DNA of 64,000 nucleotides from Methanomethylovorans sp041447285 (GTDB taxonomy: Archaea; Halobacteriota; Methanosarcinia; Methanosarcinales; Methanosarcinaceae), in the NCBI RefSeq assembly GCF_041447285.1, contig NZ_JBGMEB010000005.1:138183-202182 (forward strand), read 5' to 3'. How positions within the stretch are numbered: the first letter of the stretch is position 1; each line of letters starts with the position of its first letter. The translations under genes and the position numbers were made by a program. Below, in pieces: positions 1 to 9,112 of this stretch. The notes below the pieces were generated by a model that was given only the letters and a program-made list of their open reading frames with translations, made no database searches and had not been told where the DNA came from.

Positions 1-580
1 TAGTAAGAAGGTGCTCGCCTGTTTGTTTCCATGATATTACAGGCTTAATCTCAATTATGCTGTCTTTCTTTCCCAGATTGTCCAACACTCTTTTTCCACT
101 AACGACCTTTCCAAAAGCTCCTTCTTGGGGATCCCCATATTCAGCGGAGTGTCTATCCTTAGATATTATTATGTGTGTGTTGCGGGGATCTCCACCGCCC
201 GCAGCAAAAAGCACTTCATATTCTTTATAAGTTCCTGCCTCTCTTTTAGGAGCAATGTCGCTTAAAAAGGGGCCGAATGCAACTGCATCTCTGCTGGACC
301 ATCTGAGAGGTATATCTCTATATTCATTGGATTTCTCTATCCATCGTTTTTTTGATGGAGAATCTGTTGCAAAGAGCTCTATCGTAAACTCTCCGGCAGT
401 TGTAATTATCTGATACTCTGTCACATTTTCTTCTTGCTTGGTATCGGATTTCTTAAGAATCCCTATTGAATTACCCTCTTTATAAGGGGCATTAGATGCC
501 AGAATGGCATCCCTGAGGGTAGCTCTCTCAGGTAATTCTAATTTTACATAATTTACCTCTACAGTTATCATGCCATCCAC
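1..580 (-). CDS. Methanogenesis marker protein 3 (UPF0288), C-terminus cut by window edge
   Basis: The minus strand is open from a GTG at 580 to the window edge, about 193 codons. The start is followed by MITVEVNYVKLELPERATL, a beta-grasp-like N-terminus, then a cyclophilin-like region (TAGEFTIELF, FAAGGGDPRNTH, EEGAFGKVVSG-type segments). This arrangement is that of methanogenesis marker protein 3, a methanogen-specific protein of unknown biochemical role. A GAGGTG ribosome site six bases before GTG 580 favours that start over the ATG at 571. The gene lies 24 bases downstream of atwA on the same strand, so the two are probably cotranscribed, which fits a role in methyl-CoM reductase assembly or activation (inference). 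The C-terminus lies outside the window. Confidence 0.85.
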   Translation of the reverse strand, partial: MDGMITVEVNYVKLELPERATLRDAILASNAPYKEGNSIGILKKSDTKQEENVTEYQIITTAGEFTIELFATDSPSKKRWIEKSNEYRDIPLRWSSRDAVAFGPFLSDIAPKREAGTYKEYEVLFAAGGGDPRNTHIIISKDRHSAEYGDPQEGAFGKVVSGKRVLDNLGKKDSIIEIKPVISWKQTGEHLLT

Positions 581-604
581 GTCTAACACCTCTTCTATTC
601 TCTT

Positions 605-2221
605 TTATTTAACAGATTCAGCTTCTGTGCGCTCAGCTTCTGTAAGTTGGGATATTACTTTCTTTGGCTCTCCAATATCAACTATCTCGCCATTTCTCAT
701 GAGTGCCACTCTATCACATATATCCTCAAGGAAGTCCATGTCATGTGACACGATTATGAATGTATTACCTAGTTCCTCACGTGCCTTAAGAATGGAATTC
801 GTGACATCTTTCTTAGTAATGGGATCCATAGTACCAGTGGGCTCGTCCATTACTATTATATTCGGCTCTTTCATTAATATCTGAGCAAGTGCCACTCTAT
901 GCCTCTCTCCCTCACTAAGCTCATCAGGCATTTTGGCTAAGATAGATCTTGCCTTTTCCTCTGTAAATCCTGTAGTTTTCAAAGTAATGATGGCTTTCCT
1001 TACAGCAAGTTCATAGGGAAGATCTATTCCAATTGACTCCGTAAGGTTATCTATAACATTGCGGTGTATGTAGAGGCTATATTCCTGGTGCAATATGCCC
1101 ATATACTGAACTGCCCGCCCTCTGCATTCAGGACCTGGCTTTTTCATATCTATCCATTCTTCCCCTACTCGTGTCATCACTTCGCCACTTGTAGGCTGAA
1201 CTATTCCCATGAGTATTTCGGAAGTAGTGGTTTTTCCGGCGCCGCTGACTCCGGCAAGACCAAATATCTCGCTTTCCTTTACTTCAAAAGAAATATCGCT
1301 TACCGCATTGACGACTCCTCTTGTGACAGATATATACTTCTTTCTGAGATTTTGAACCTTTATTATGGGGTTTCCAAGAGCAATATCTGTTTTCTTTTCA
1401 ATTGCACAAGCCATTCCTGTGAATTGTTTTGCCATATCGCATGGGTTGCCTTCAGCAACTATAGCTCCGTCCTCAAGGATAATTGCTCTGTCTGCAATAT
1501 CCTCTACTACTTCGGACCAGTGAGAGGTTATGACCATCGTCATATTGTAATCCTTAACTGCCCGCTCAATGACATTGTGCACTACCTTTGCAGTCCGTGG
1601 ATCCAGTGTACCTGTAGGTTCATCAGCAAGCAATAGCATGGGGTTTCTTACTAACTGGCGGGCCAATACTACTCTTTGTTTTTCTCCACCACTCAGGTCA
1701 CGTGCTATATGCATCATCCTATGTGAAAGCTGTACTTTTTCCAGCAGCTCCATAGCTTTTGATGTCACGTCTTCATCTTGGTGCCCAATCTCTGTAAGGG
1801 AATTTACAACATTGGTGATGACTTTTTCATCACCATACAATGCAAACGTACGTTGGAGCATTATAGCTATTCTTTTAGTGATTTCCCTTCTCTTTTGATC
1901 GTGTATGGACGTCTCTATAAAATCAGCTTCAAAGGGTACTAGTTTTTCTCCGGCACATGATGTGCATTCTTGTCCAATCCTGCTTGGGGGTTCTATATGA
2001 CCACATTTTTCACAGCGTGCTAAATGGTATATTACTTGTCCGCTAATACTTTCATATTCCTCGACACCACGAAGAACGTGCATCAATACAGTTTTGCCTG
2101 CTCCGCTTCTTCCCAATATGCCGATGACTTCTCCTTCATTTATAGTAAGATTTATGTCCTTCAGAACTTGAACACCGTCAAAGTCCAGATTAAGGTTTTT
2201 GACCTCGATGAGCGCTGTCAT
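605..2221 (-). CDS. atwA: Methyl-coenzyme M reductase system component A2 (ATP-binding)
   Basis: 538 residues with two fused ABC ATPase domains. The first has Walker A GRSGAGKT (residues 37-44), an inserted CxxC...CxxC zinc-binding knuckle (Cys 70, 73, 86, 89), signature LSGGEK and Walker B LLLADEPTGTLDP. The second has Walker A GVSGAGKT near residue 325, signature LSEGE and Walker B IIVMDEPTGTMDP. There are no membrane segments. The zinc insertion in domain 1 is a hallmark of AtwA, the ATP carrier protein of the system that reductively activates the nickel cofactor F430 of methyl-CoM reductase. It is followed by mmp3. The mcr genes themselves are not in this window. Confidence 0.93.
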   Translation of the reverse strand: MTALIEVKNLNLDFDGVQVLKDINLTINEGEVIGILGRSGAGKTVLMHVLRGVEEYESISGQVIYHLARCEKCGHIEPPSRIGQECTSCAGEKLVPFEADFIETSIHDQKRREITKRIAIMLQRTFALYGDEKVITNVVNSLTEIGHQDEDVTSKAMELLEKVQLSHRMMHIARDLSGGEKQRVVLARQLVRNPMLLLADEPTGTLDPRTAKVVHNVIERAVKDYNMTMVITSHWSEVVEDIADRAIILEDGAIVAEGNPCDMAKQFTGMACAIEKKTDIALGNPIIKVQNLRKKYISVTRGVVNAVSDISFEVKESEIFGLAGVSGAGKTTTSEILMGIVQPTSGEVMTRVGEEWIDMKKPGPECRGRAVQYMGILHQEYSLYIHRNVIDNLTESIGIDLPYELAVRKAIITLKTTGFTEEKARSILAKMPDELSEGERHRVALAQILMKEPNIIVMDEPTGTMDPITKKDVTNSILKAREELGNTFIIVSHDMDFLEDICDRVALMRNGEIVDIGEPKKVISQLTEAERTEAESVK

Positions 2222-2424
2222 TTATGTTCCTCCGTTTATGTGCCGGCTGGAATTATTTGAATCTTGTTTACCAGTCAAATTACTTAATGGTATTGTGTGG
2301 TATGTACAAAACTACTAACAACTTCTGCCAGGCATTTGCGATTGTTTCTTAAATTCCCTTTTTGTAGAGTATCATCAGCATTATGTAAAATTATACATAA
2401 ACGTAACGCATATTGTTTTCACTG

Positions 2425-3270
2425 TTAACAATAAAAAGCTGTCCCATGTTCTTTCATGTGATCTGCGGTATTTAAGGAGTCCACAATATCTATTACCTCA
2501 ATTATATCATTTATAACCAGGTCAGCAGTTTCTAGTAATTTCTGTGGTCTTTTATCGCCTTGCTGAACTGTAACGATCCCTATATCTGCAACTTGTAGAG
2601 CCCTGATGTCGTTCATTCCGTCCCCTACCATAAGTACTCTATTATATTTTCTTTTGAGGTCAAGTACTATTTTTGCTTTGTCTTCAGTAGTTGCAATATC
2701 AAAGACATTTTTAATTGGGATTCGGAGCTTTTCAGCTATTCCTTTCAGCGAGCGCATAGTATCTCCGGAAGCTATATATGTGTCAATTCCTCTACATTGC
2801 AATAGTTCAAAAGTTTTACTTGTGTTTGAGTATAATTTTCCTGCAGTACTAAGCACATAAGGAATGAGTTGTGTTTCCTTGTCTACTATCAGGGCTGCAG
2901 CCATATAATATCTCTCGGGACAATGTTGATATGCTACAGAGAGCACGTCTGTCACATCTTTTACTGCAACTTTTTCTTTATTGATTATTTTCATAGCTTC
3001 CAGTGGACTCACTGGTCCGCTCGAGCAACTGATATCTATTTTTAGGTCATTGTCAGCGATGAATTTTCCGATCTCTGTTCCAGGGTCTGCATTTTTCAAC
3101 ATATGTGGTTCTGCATGCATCACTACAAGAGCTCTTCCTGCTTTCTCTGCGACCAGCATAGTACTTTCAATATCTTCAAGAAAGTTGCCAGTTGCTGTTT
3201 CTTTTGCTACACGGTACATACGAAGCAGTGTTCCTGCGCTATCGAAAACCACTGCTAGATTCTTTTTCAT
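2425..3270 (-). CDS. HAD-superfamily phosphatase resembling the P-domain of P-type ATPases
   Basis: 281 residues. N-terminal motif VFDSAGT has the nucleophile Asp10 in the D-x-x-G-T spacing of P-type ATPases rather than DxDxT, and the C-terminal half has MVGDGMND near residue 217, the GDGxND signature. A cap-like insertion with several cysteines lies between them. No transmembrane helices are visible, so this is a soluble protein. The substrate is unknown. It is upstream of atwA on the same strand but 203 bases separate them, so cotranscription is uncertain. Family assignment is firm; a role in methanogenesis would be inference from position only. Confidence 0.8.
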   Translation of the reverse strand: MKKNLAVVFDSAGTLLRMYRVAKETATGNFLEDIESTMLVAEKAGRALVVMHAEPHMLKNADPGTEIGKFIADNDLKIDISCSSGPVSPLEAMKIINKEKVAVKDVTDVLSVAYQHCPERYYMAAALIVDKETQLIPYVLSTAGKLYSNTSKTFELLQCRGIDTYIASGDTMRSLKGIAEKLRIPIKNVFDIATTEDKAKIVLDLKRKYNRVLMVGDGMNDIRALQVADIGIVTVQQGDKRPQKLLETADLVINDIIEVIDIVDSLNTADHMKEHGTAFYC

Positions 3271-3369
3271 AAGGCGGGGTTATTCTTCATAGTATTTATT
3301 GTTATTCTGTTCTTGTTTATGGGTCAATTAACTATTTGTATCGTGGGAAGCATGTTTACATGGTGTCTA

Positions 3370-4098
3370 ATGTCTCAAACACGTCACTTCTGCATATGGC
3401 AGTTATTAATGATCTGTTTATTTATTTCAGCAGGGATTCAGGGTGTATATGCTCTGGAAGATACTGACTACCCTGTTCTTGTTTCTATGCCATGGGATCA
3501 TTCCCCAGTGACAGTTTATATTGATGAGGTCAATGTTCCTGAACATTATAGTCCTACATATAGTGAACAAGTGAAATTAGCTATGGAATACTGGGAAAAT
3601 GGTGGCAATGGCCATTTGGGATACGATCCAGAATTTAAGCTGGTAGATACTGAGAGTGAGGCTGATATCTACTTAATGTGGGTCGAGAACTTGGAAAAGA
3701 ACACAGGGGCTGGAAATGGAGTTGCAGGTTTTACAAGGCCTTATGAAGTAAATGGTAAGTATGTACGAGTGGATATAGTACTAGAGGTGGGTGATTACCA
3801 GGGTTATGCATGGAGGCAATATGGCGATGCCAATATGCGTGAAGTGGCAAAGCACGAACTGGGGCATGCTCTGGGTCTTGGTCACAGTACAGATAGACGC
3901 GATATTATGTATCCAACATATGATCAAAAAGACAATGTCAATCCAATACTTGTGGAGAAGACAAGGCCTTTTATTTATTTTGCTGTCATTGCCTGCTTAT
4001 TTATAATATCCTTCTCTGGCATTAACTGGTTACGATATCGTGGAAAAAGACGGTCTCTTGAAAACAAACTTTTTGGGGATAAAAATGGAAGATCTTGA
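3370..4098 (+). CDS. Matrixin-like (M10) zinc metalloprotease with signal peptide and C-terminal membrane anchor
   Basis: The catalytic signature HELGHALGLGH is intact and is followed by DIMYPTY, whose Met corresponds to the Met-turn of metzincins, so this is an extracytoplasmic zinc protease of the matrixin type. The ATG at 3370 gives a clean signal peptide (MSQTRHFCIWQLLMICLFIS, then AGIQGVYA); the reading frame is open back to 3313 but that would add a second hydrophobic stretch. A GGTG lies just upstream of 3370. Near the C-terminus a hydrophobic helix (IYFAVIACLFIISF) followed by RYRGKRR suggests anchoring with a basic cytoplasmic tail. No propeptide cysteine switch is evident. It overlaps the next gene by 14 bases. 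Confidence 0.78.
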   Translation: MSQTRHFCIWQLLMICLFISAGIQGVYALEDTDYPVLVSMPWDHSPVTVYIDEVNVPEHYSPTYSEQVKLAMEYWENGGNGHLGYDPEFKLVDTESEADIYLMWVENLEKNTGAGNGVAGFTRPYEVNGKYVRVDIVLEVGDYQGYAWRQYGDANMREVAKHELGHALGLGHSTDRRDIMYPTYDQKDNVNPILVEKTRPFIYFAVIACLFIISFSGINWLRYRGKRRSLENKLFGDKNGRS

Positions 4099-4447
4099 GA
4101 GATTGTGCCAGGAAATGTTAAAATACCTTAAAGGTGAGCATGTAGATTTTTCTTGGTGTAAGGTAGATCTTTCAAGTTTCACAGATTTTGAGAGGAATGT
4201 GCTTGAACAGACAAGGAAGATACCTTATGGTCATACAATGACCTATGGAGAACTGGCTGCAGTTATAGGCAGAAAAGGAGCTTCCAGGGCTGTAGGGAGT
4301 GCCCTTTCAAAAAATCCATATCCTATCATTATTCCATGCCACAGGGTTATATCAAGCAATGGAATGGGCGGTTTCTGCGGAAGCAAGGATTCTGAAAGCT
4401 TGTCAGTGAAGCGTAAACTCCTGATACTTGAAGGCGTTAAAATATGA
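4085..4447 (+). CDS. ogt: Methylated-DNA--protein-cysteine methyltransferase
   Basis: About 120 residues from the ATG at 4085, which follows a GGGGAT stretch; an in-frame start 45 bases earlier would lie deep inside the upstream gene. The active-site motif PCHRVI is present with its acceptor cysteine, preceded by the helix-turn-helix segment (IPYGHTMTYGELA...SRAVGSAL) that flips the damaged base. The protein is a single-domain suicide enzyme that removes O6-alkyl groups from guanine. It overlaps the protease gene by 14 bases and precedes the aldehyde oxidoreductase by 12, so the three form an operon by spacing, although their functions are not obviously related. Confidence 0.9.
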   Translation: MEDLERLCQEMLKYLKGEHVDFSWCKVDLSSFTDFERNVLEQTRKIPYGHTMTYGELAAVIGRKGASRAVGSALSKNPYPIIIPCHRVISSNGMGGFCGSKDSESLSVKRKLLILEGVKI

Positions 4448-4459
4448 AGGTGAAGAAGA

Positions 4460-6163
4460 ATGTTTGGATGGACTGGAAGAACAATTATTGTTGATCTTAG
4501 TTCTCACTCGATCACGGAGTCAAGGACGGGTGCAAAGCAAGCAAGGGAGTATCTGGGTGGCAGGGGATTAGGTATAAAACTAATGTCTGAACTTGCAAAT
4601 CCAACTGTGGATCCATTCTCATCTGACAATATTCTGGTTTTTGCTACAGGTCCGTTAACGGGAACAACAGTTCCCATGTCCGGGCATTATTCCATTATCA
4701 CAAAATCTCCTCTTACTTACACAATATTCGATTCCAATGCCGGTGGACACTTTGCAAAGTCGATGAAATCTGCAGGAATAGATGCTTTGGTCATTACTGG
4801 AAGGTCCGAAATTCCTGTATATTTATCCATCTACGATGAAGATGTGGATATTGTAGATGCCGATCATCTATGGGGAAAAGACACAAGGGAGACTACATCT
4901 GTATTAAAAGAAAAAGGTAATGTGGCATGTATCGGGAGAGCAGGTGAAAAGAAAGTACGCGTCGCAAACTTTGTGAACGATAATCTTTATTCCAGTGGTA
5001 GGGGTGGTCATGGGGCAGTTGCAGGTTCCAAGAACCTGAAGGCTGTAGTTGTAAAGGGTACAAATGATACTCTTATAGCAGAACCAGAATATCTTGATAA
5101 GGCAGTATTTAATTCTCAGCGGCTACTGCAGTCAAATCCTGTTACTTCCAAAGGTTTGTCTGTTTATGGTACTTCTGTAATGGTAAATGTCTTGGACCAT
5201 TTAGATATTCTTCCAGCAATGAATTTCAGAGAGAAGTTCCAAGATGCTGGCAGCATTTCGGCAGAAAAATTATCACAAACCTATGAATCTACAAAAACAC
5301 CATGTGATGCTTGTCCTCTGGGATGCAGGAGAGTTCTGGAAAATGGCAGTCCTTTGCCCGATTATGATGCTTTATGGGCTTTTGGTCCGGCTGTGGGCAA
5401 TAGTGACCTTGAATCTATTGTCAAAGCCAACGATCTTTGTTATCTTGATGGTGTAGATCCAATTTCATGTGGAGCTACTATCGCATCTTATCTTGAAAAC
5501 TCAGGGCAGGTGCCAGATCCTTCAATGCTCGTGCAAAAAGTTTCTGAAATCTCTCAAGGTAGCAGTTTACTAGGTAATGGTTCTTTATCAGTTCTGAGCG
5601 ATCAGGGTAAAAAAGATCTAAGTATGACTTCAAAAGGTTTGGAAATTCCCGGCTACGACCCAAGAGGCATTTTAGGACTTGCTCTGGCATATGCTACTTC
5701 TAACAGAGGTGCATGCTATCAAAGTGCATTTATGATAGCTCCGGAGGTACTGGGCAAACCGATTATGCTTGACAGGCTTGTATTGAATGGTAAACCTAGC
5801 TTTGTTAAGCTGTACCAGGACTTTGCAGCAGTTTTAGATTCTGCTGTCATGTGTCCATTTGCAAGTTTTGCTTTGAGTGAGAATGACATAGCTACCTTGC
5901 TGAGTGCTGTAACCGGCATATCATATTCTTCTCAGGACTTATTGAACGTAGGCGAAAGGATATGGAACCTTGAGCGATTGTTCAACCTTCAAGCTGGTTT
6001 TACATGCAATGATGATACTTTGCCTCAAAGGATGTTTTCAAGTGATGGTATTCCTGAAGCTGAATTCAAAAGATCTATTATCGATTACTATCGGCTAAGA
6101 GGATGGGATGATTTTGGTGTTCCTCATACGGACAAGCTCAAGCAACTTGGGATAACGACTTAA
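4460..6163 (+). CDS. aor: Aldehyde:ferredoxin oxidoreductase family protein (tungsten/molybdopterin, 4Fe-4S)
   Basis: 567 residues. The N-terminal half matches the AOR N-domain (GWTGRTIIVDLSS, EYLGGRGLGIKL, GPLTGTTVPMSGH, SNAGGHFAKSMKSAG). The iron-sulfur ligands are CDACPLGC near residue 281 plus a distal Cys in VMCPF near 458. The family oxidises aldehydes to acids with ferredoxin as acceptor, using a tungsten bis-pterin. The substrate cannot be deduced. The length is slightly shorter than typical 600-620-residue AORs. A GGTG ribosome site precedes the ATG. The moaC gene for pterin synthesis occurs elsewhere in this window at 23.8 kb. Confidence 0.9.
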   Translation: MFGWTGRTIIVDLSSHSITESRTGAKQAREYLGGRGLGIKLMSELANPTVDPFSSDNILVFATGPLTGTTVPMSGHYSIITKSPLTYTIFDSNAGGHFAKSMKSAGIDALVITGRSEIPVYLSIYDEDVDIVDADHLWGKDTRETTSVLKEKGNVACIGRAGEKKVRVANFVNDNLYSSGRGGHGAVAGSKNLKAVVVKGTNDTLIAEPEYLDKAVFNSQRLLQSNPVTSKGLSVYGTSVMVNVLDHLDILPAMNFREKFQDAGSISAEKLSQTYESTKTPCDACPLGCRRVLENGSPLPDYDALWAFGPAVGNSDLESIVKANDLCYLDGVDPISCGATIASYLENSGQVPDPSMLVQKVSEISQGSSLLGNGSLSVLSDQGKKDLSMTSKGLEIPGYDPRGILGLALAYATSNRGACYQSAFMIAPEVLGKPIMLDRLVLNGKPSFVKLYQDFAAVLDSAVMCPFASFALSENDIATLLSAVTGISYSSQDLLNVGERIWNLERLFNLQAGFTCNDDTLPQRMFSSDGIPEAEFKRSIIDYYRLRGWDDFGVPHTDKLKQLGITT

Positions 6164-6345
6164 AGCAATTATTTAATCATCTGCCACACTGAATCTTTTA
6201 TATAGGATTCTTTCTATTATATTATGTAAATGCTTCTTATATAGATAACTTGATATATGGAATGGTAAATTATTACCCGTCATATTCAACGTTTGATCGC
6301 TTATTTAATAAACCGATTTAATAGATCGTTCCGGAGAATTCATAA
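6164..6345. promoter_or_regulatory. AT-rich promoter region of the aIF5A-agmatinase pair
   Basis: 182 bases without a gene. Two AT-rich elements could serve as archaeal TATA boxes: TTTATATAGG at about 6197 and TTATTTAATAAA at about 6300. The second would place a transcript start near 6328, giving a short leader before the ATG at 6346. A short inverted repeat GGTAA-ATTA-TTACC lies around 6264-6277. The assignment rests on base composition and spacing only. Confidence 0.4.
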
Positions 6346-6729
6346 ATGAAACAGCAAGTAGAGGTTAAAGAACTTAAAGAGGGTAAATACGTTCTAATAG
6401 ATGAAGAGCCCTGTGTAATTAAGAGTATTTCTAAATCTAAGCCAGGTAAGCATGGTTCAGCGAAAGCAAGGATCGATGCCATTGGAATTTTTGATAATCA
6501 GAAAAGGTCCATTGTAGGGCCTGTATCTGATAAGATATATGTCCCCTTGGTTGAAAGGAAGAGCGCTCAGGTTATTGCCATAGCAGGCGATGTCGCTCAG
6601 CTTATGGACATGGCTGATTACTCAACTTTCGAGCTCCCTATAGTTGAAGAATACAAGGAAAGAGTGAAGGAAGGGGAAGAAATAACTTATCTTATGGCTA
6701 TGGGCAAGATGAGAATCGATATGAGGTAA
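6346..6729 (+). CDS. eif5A: Translation initiation factor 5A (hypusine-containing)
   Basis: 127 residues, the usual archaeal length. The hypusine loop SKSKPGKHGSAKAR is intact, with Lys35 in GKHG as the modified residue, followed by an OB-fold C-terminal domain. aIF5A relieves ribosome stalling during elongation and needs deoxyhypusine made from a polyamine. The adjacent agmatinase, 47 bases downstream, makes putrescine from agmatine, so the pair couples the factor to the polyamine pathway that feeds its modification; this pairing recurs in archaeal genomes. Confidence 0.95.
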   Translation: MKQQVEVKELKEGKYVLIDEEPCVIKSISKSKPGKHGSAKARIDAIGIFDNQKRSIVGPVSDKIYVPLVERKSAQVIAIAGDVAQLMDMADYSTFELPIVEEYKERVKEGEEITYLMAMGKMRIDMR

Positions 6730-6776
6730 TTCCTACCTCATATATTCCATAAAATAATTTTTACTATTTTAGGTCA

Positions 6777-7646
6777 ATGTTCCACGATCTTTGTATGATG
6801 GATTCTCTGTCAGATTATTCATCTGCCAGGTATGTTATCTTTGGTGTGCCCTTTGATGGTACGTCATCTTTTCGTGCAGGCAGCAGGTGGGCTCCTGATG
6901 CTATGCGCAAGGCATCTGCTAATTTCGAGACCTATAATGCATACTTTGACATTGATTTCGAGGATCTGTTGATCCATGATGCAGGTAACTTCGAGCCATA
7001 CTCAGACCTTAACCTAACTCTTGAAGAACTTTTTTTTGCAGTGGAACCTATTGTCAAAGATGGAAAGCTTCCTATTATGATGGGTGGAGAACACTCTCTT
7101 TCTTATCCATGTGTAAAGGCATGTGCTAAGCATGCCAAAGAGGATATTGGTTTTGTAGTTATGGATGCCCATTTTGATCTGCGTGAGGAATATGGCGGTG
7201 TAAAATTCAACCATGCCTGTGTTTCCAGACATATACTAAATGATATAACTGACAAGTATGTGACCATTGGTGTGCGCAGCGGCCCAAGGGAAGAATGGGA
7301 GTTTGCAAAAGACAATGGTATATGCTATTATACTCCGGATACTTTAAGGGAAAAAGGTGTAAAAGCAGTTCTTGCTGAAGCACTCAACCACCTTGACTGT
7401 GACAAGATATATCTGTCACTGGATATGGATGCTCTGGATCCATCATTTGCTCCAGGTCTTGGAACTCCTGAGCCCTTCGGTCTTACTGATATAGAAGTTA
7501 GAGATATCATCCGTTCTCTTGCTCCAATGTCGATTGGTTTTGATGTTGTGGAGATCTCTCCAGAGTACGATGGAGGACAAACTGCCCTTCTGGGTACTAA
7601 ATTACTTCGCGAATTCATCGCAGCACATGCTGCAGCTAATAGATGA
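6777..7646 (+). CDS. speB: Agmatinase (arginase/ureohydrolase family)
   Basis: 289 residues. All metal-binding motifs of the ureohydrolase family are present: GGEHS near residue 102, DAHFD near 122 and SLDMDALDPSFAPG near 210, giving the conserved His and Asp ligands of the binuclear manganese site. The family hydrolyses agmatine to putrescine and urea. The start ATG follows AGGTCA. It is 47 bases downstream of aIF5A on the same strand, and polyamine supply for hypusine is the likely reason for the linkage. Specificity for agmatine over arginine or other guanidino compounds is inferred from context. Confidence 0.9.
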   Translation: MFHDLCMMDSLSDYSSARYVIFGVPFDGTSSFRAGSRWAPDAMRKASANFETYNAYFDIDFEDLLIHDAGNFEPYSDLNLTLEELFFAVEPIVKDGKLPIMMGGEHSLSYPCVKACAKHAKEDIGFVVMDAHFDLREEYGGVKFNHACVSRHILNDITDKYVTIGVRSGPREEWEFAKDNGICYYTPDTLREKGVKAVLAEALNHLDCDKIYLSLDMDALDPSFAPGLGTPEPFGLTDIEVRDIIRSLAPMSIGFDVVEISPEYDGGQTALLGTKLLREFIAAHAAANR

Positions 7647-7790
7647 TTTTTAGCAAATATTGTCAATAATAATTGTATATCTTTTTTAACTATTGTCTAT
7701 GTATCTTTATTTCCATCTATTCGATGTGTGGCGATGAACTCTGTTCTAGGGGTTAAATATTTACTCTTTCCTGTCATAAAGTAATGGATT

Positions 7791-8441
7791 ATGAACGAAG
7801 AAGTTGAAGTTGTATGTCCTTCCTGCTCACCACGTCATCAGGTGTTGCATGAAATCCTAAAATCAGGTGTTAATCCTGTGGTGAAATGTTTAGAATGCGG
7901 CTCAGTTCACCCCACTGTAATAGAAACTCCTAAGATAATTGATGTCAAAGTTATCGTGAGCAGGGGAGAAGCTTCTTTCCCACTGCATACCTCCCTGCAA
8001 GCTGATGATATTATTCGCGTTGGCGATGAGATGTTTATTGATGATGAATCATCCGATGAGGTATATCCGGTAGTAATTACAGCCATAGAGTCGGGTCAAA
8101 AAAGGCCTGAAGTGGCCAAAGTTGCAGATATAAATTCTCTTTGGGGTAGGGCCATAGACGAAGTATGTGTAAAGATAGCAATTCATGAGGGAACTACCAC
8201 CAGGTCAGTTATAAAGCAGGTTCCAGGTGGTTATCAATTCACCATTGGCTCTAATGAAAAAGCTGGCTCTGATGAATTTAAGATCATAAAAATTAAGGTA
8301 AGAGATGGCAGTTTCAAATCCCGTGAAGGTATTGTCATAGAAGCAAAGAATATAACACGCATCTTCGCAAACCCTGTCCATAGAAGAGCATGGGGAAGTG
8401 GTACATCATGGAGTTCGCGAAGGAGAGAGAAGAGCTGGTAG
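7791..8441 (+). CDS. HVO_0476-family zinc-finger protein
   Basis: 216 residues. The N-terminus has paired cysteines (VVCPSCSPRHQVLHE and VVKCLECGSVHP) forming a zinc ribbon, then a beta-rich domain of unknown function. This matches the archaeal HVO_0476 zinc-finger family, common in euryarchaea and without an assigned activity. The last 34 bases overlap the start of the protein isoaspartyl methyltransferase gene, so the two are translationally linked. The C-terminus GTSWSSRRREKSW lies wholly in the overlap and may not be conserved. Confidence 0.75.
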   Translation: MNEEVEVVCPSCSPRHQVLHEILKSGVNPVVKCLECGSVHPTVIETPKIIDVKVIVSRGEASFPLHTSLQADDIIRVGDEMFIDDESSDEVYPVVITAIESGQKRPEVAKVADINSLWGRAIDEVCVKIAIHEGTTTRSVIKQVPGGYQFTIGSNEKAGSDEFKIIKIKVRDGSFKSREGIVIEAKNITRIFANPVHRRAWGSGTSWSSRRREKSW

Positions 8442-9064
8442 CTCATCTGAAGGTCCATGGTTTAAGTGAAAAAGTCATCCGATCAATGCTTAATGTACCC
8501 AGGCATCTTTTTGTTCCTGCTGCATACATGTCAAGTGCTTATGTGGACACGCCGCTCAGTATTGGATACGGGCAAACCATATCGGCACCTCACATGGTCG
8601 CTATCATGTGCAACTTGCTTGACTTGCAGACAGGTCATAAAGTTCTGGAAGTGGGTACTGGCTCTGGGTATAATGCGGCAGTTTTGGCTGAACTCATTGG
8701 CAGTTCAGGTACAGTTTATTCTACTGAAAGAATACCTGAACTTGTAAAATCATCGGAAAGTAATCTTAAAACGGCTGGATATCATAACGTGAAGGTTTTT
8801 CTTTCAGATGGGTCTATAGGATTGCCTGAGTACGCGCCTTATGACAGGATATGTGTTACAGCATCAGCACCCTCTGTTCCTGAGCCTTTGGTGCAGCAGC
8901 TTAAAGCCGGGGGGAAAATGGTCATTCCTGTTGGCGAAACGTTTCAGTCCCTTTACCTTATCACTAAGAAAGGTGATGGTACTGTGGTCAGTAAAGACTG
9001 GGGAGGAGTAGTTTTTGTTCCTCTTATTGGAAAGTATGGTTTTCATTTCGGCTCAAAGCCTTAA
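8408..9064 (+). CDS. pcm: Protein-L-isoaspartate O-methyltransferase
   Basis: About 218 residues from the ATG at 8408; an in-frame ATG at 8390 is also possible, but a GGGGAAGTGG sequence fits the later start. Family signatures are present: the N-terminal substrate region PRHLFVP, YVDTPLSIGYGQTISAPHMVA, and the SAM motif VLEVGTGSGYNAA, followed by the post-motif KAGGKMVIPVG. The enzyme methylates isoaspartyl residues in aged proteins so that they can be repaired. It overlaps the upstream zinc-finger gene by 34 bases. Confidence 0.93.
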   Translation: MEFAKEREELVAHLKVHGLSEKVIRSMLNVPRHLFVPAAYMSSAYVDTPLSIGYGQTISAPHMVAIMCNLLDLQTGHKVLEVGTGSGYNAAVLAELIGSSGTVYSTERIPELVKSSESNLKTAGYHNVKVFLSDGSIGLPEYAPYDRICVTASAPSVPEPLVQQLKAGGKMVIPVGETFQSLYLITKKGDGTVVSKDWGGVVFVPLIGKYGFHFGSKP

Positions 9065-9112
9065 GGCATTAGTGGGCGTTACTCATAATAAAATAGGGAA
9101 TGTGTTTTGATT

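Noticed and set aside
1064..1636. 190-residue plus-strand open frame opposite atwA
   Set aside because: It has no ribosome site and odd composition, and lies wholly within a well-supported gene.
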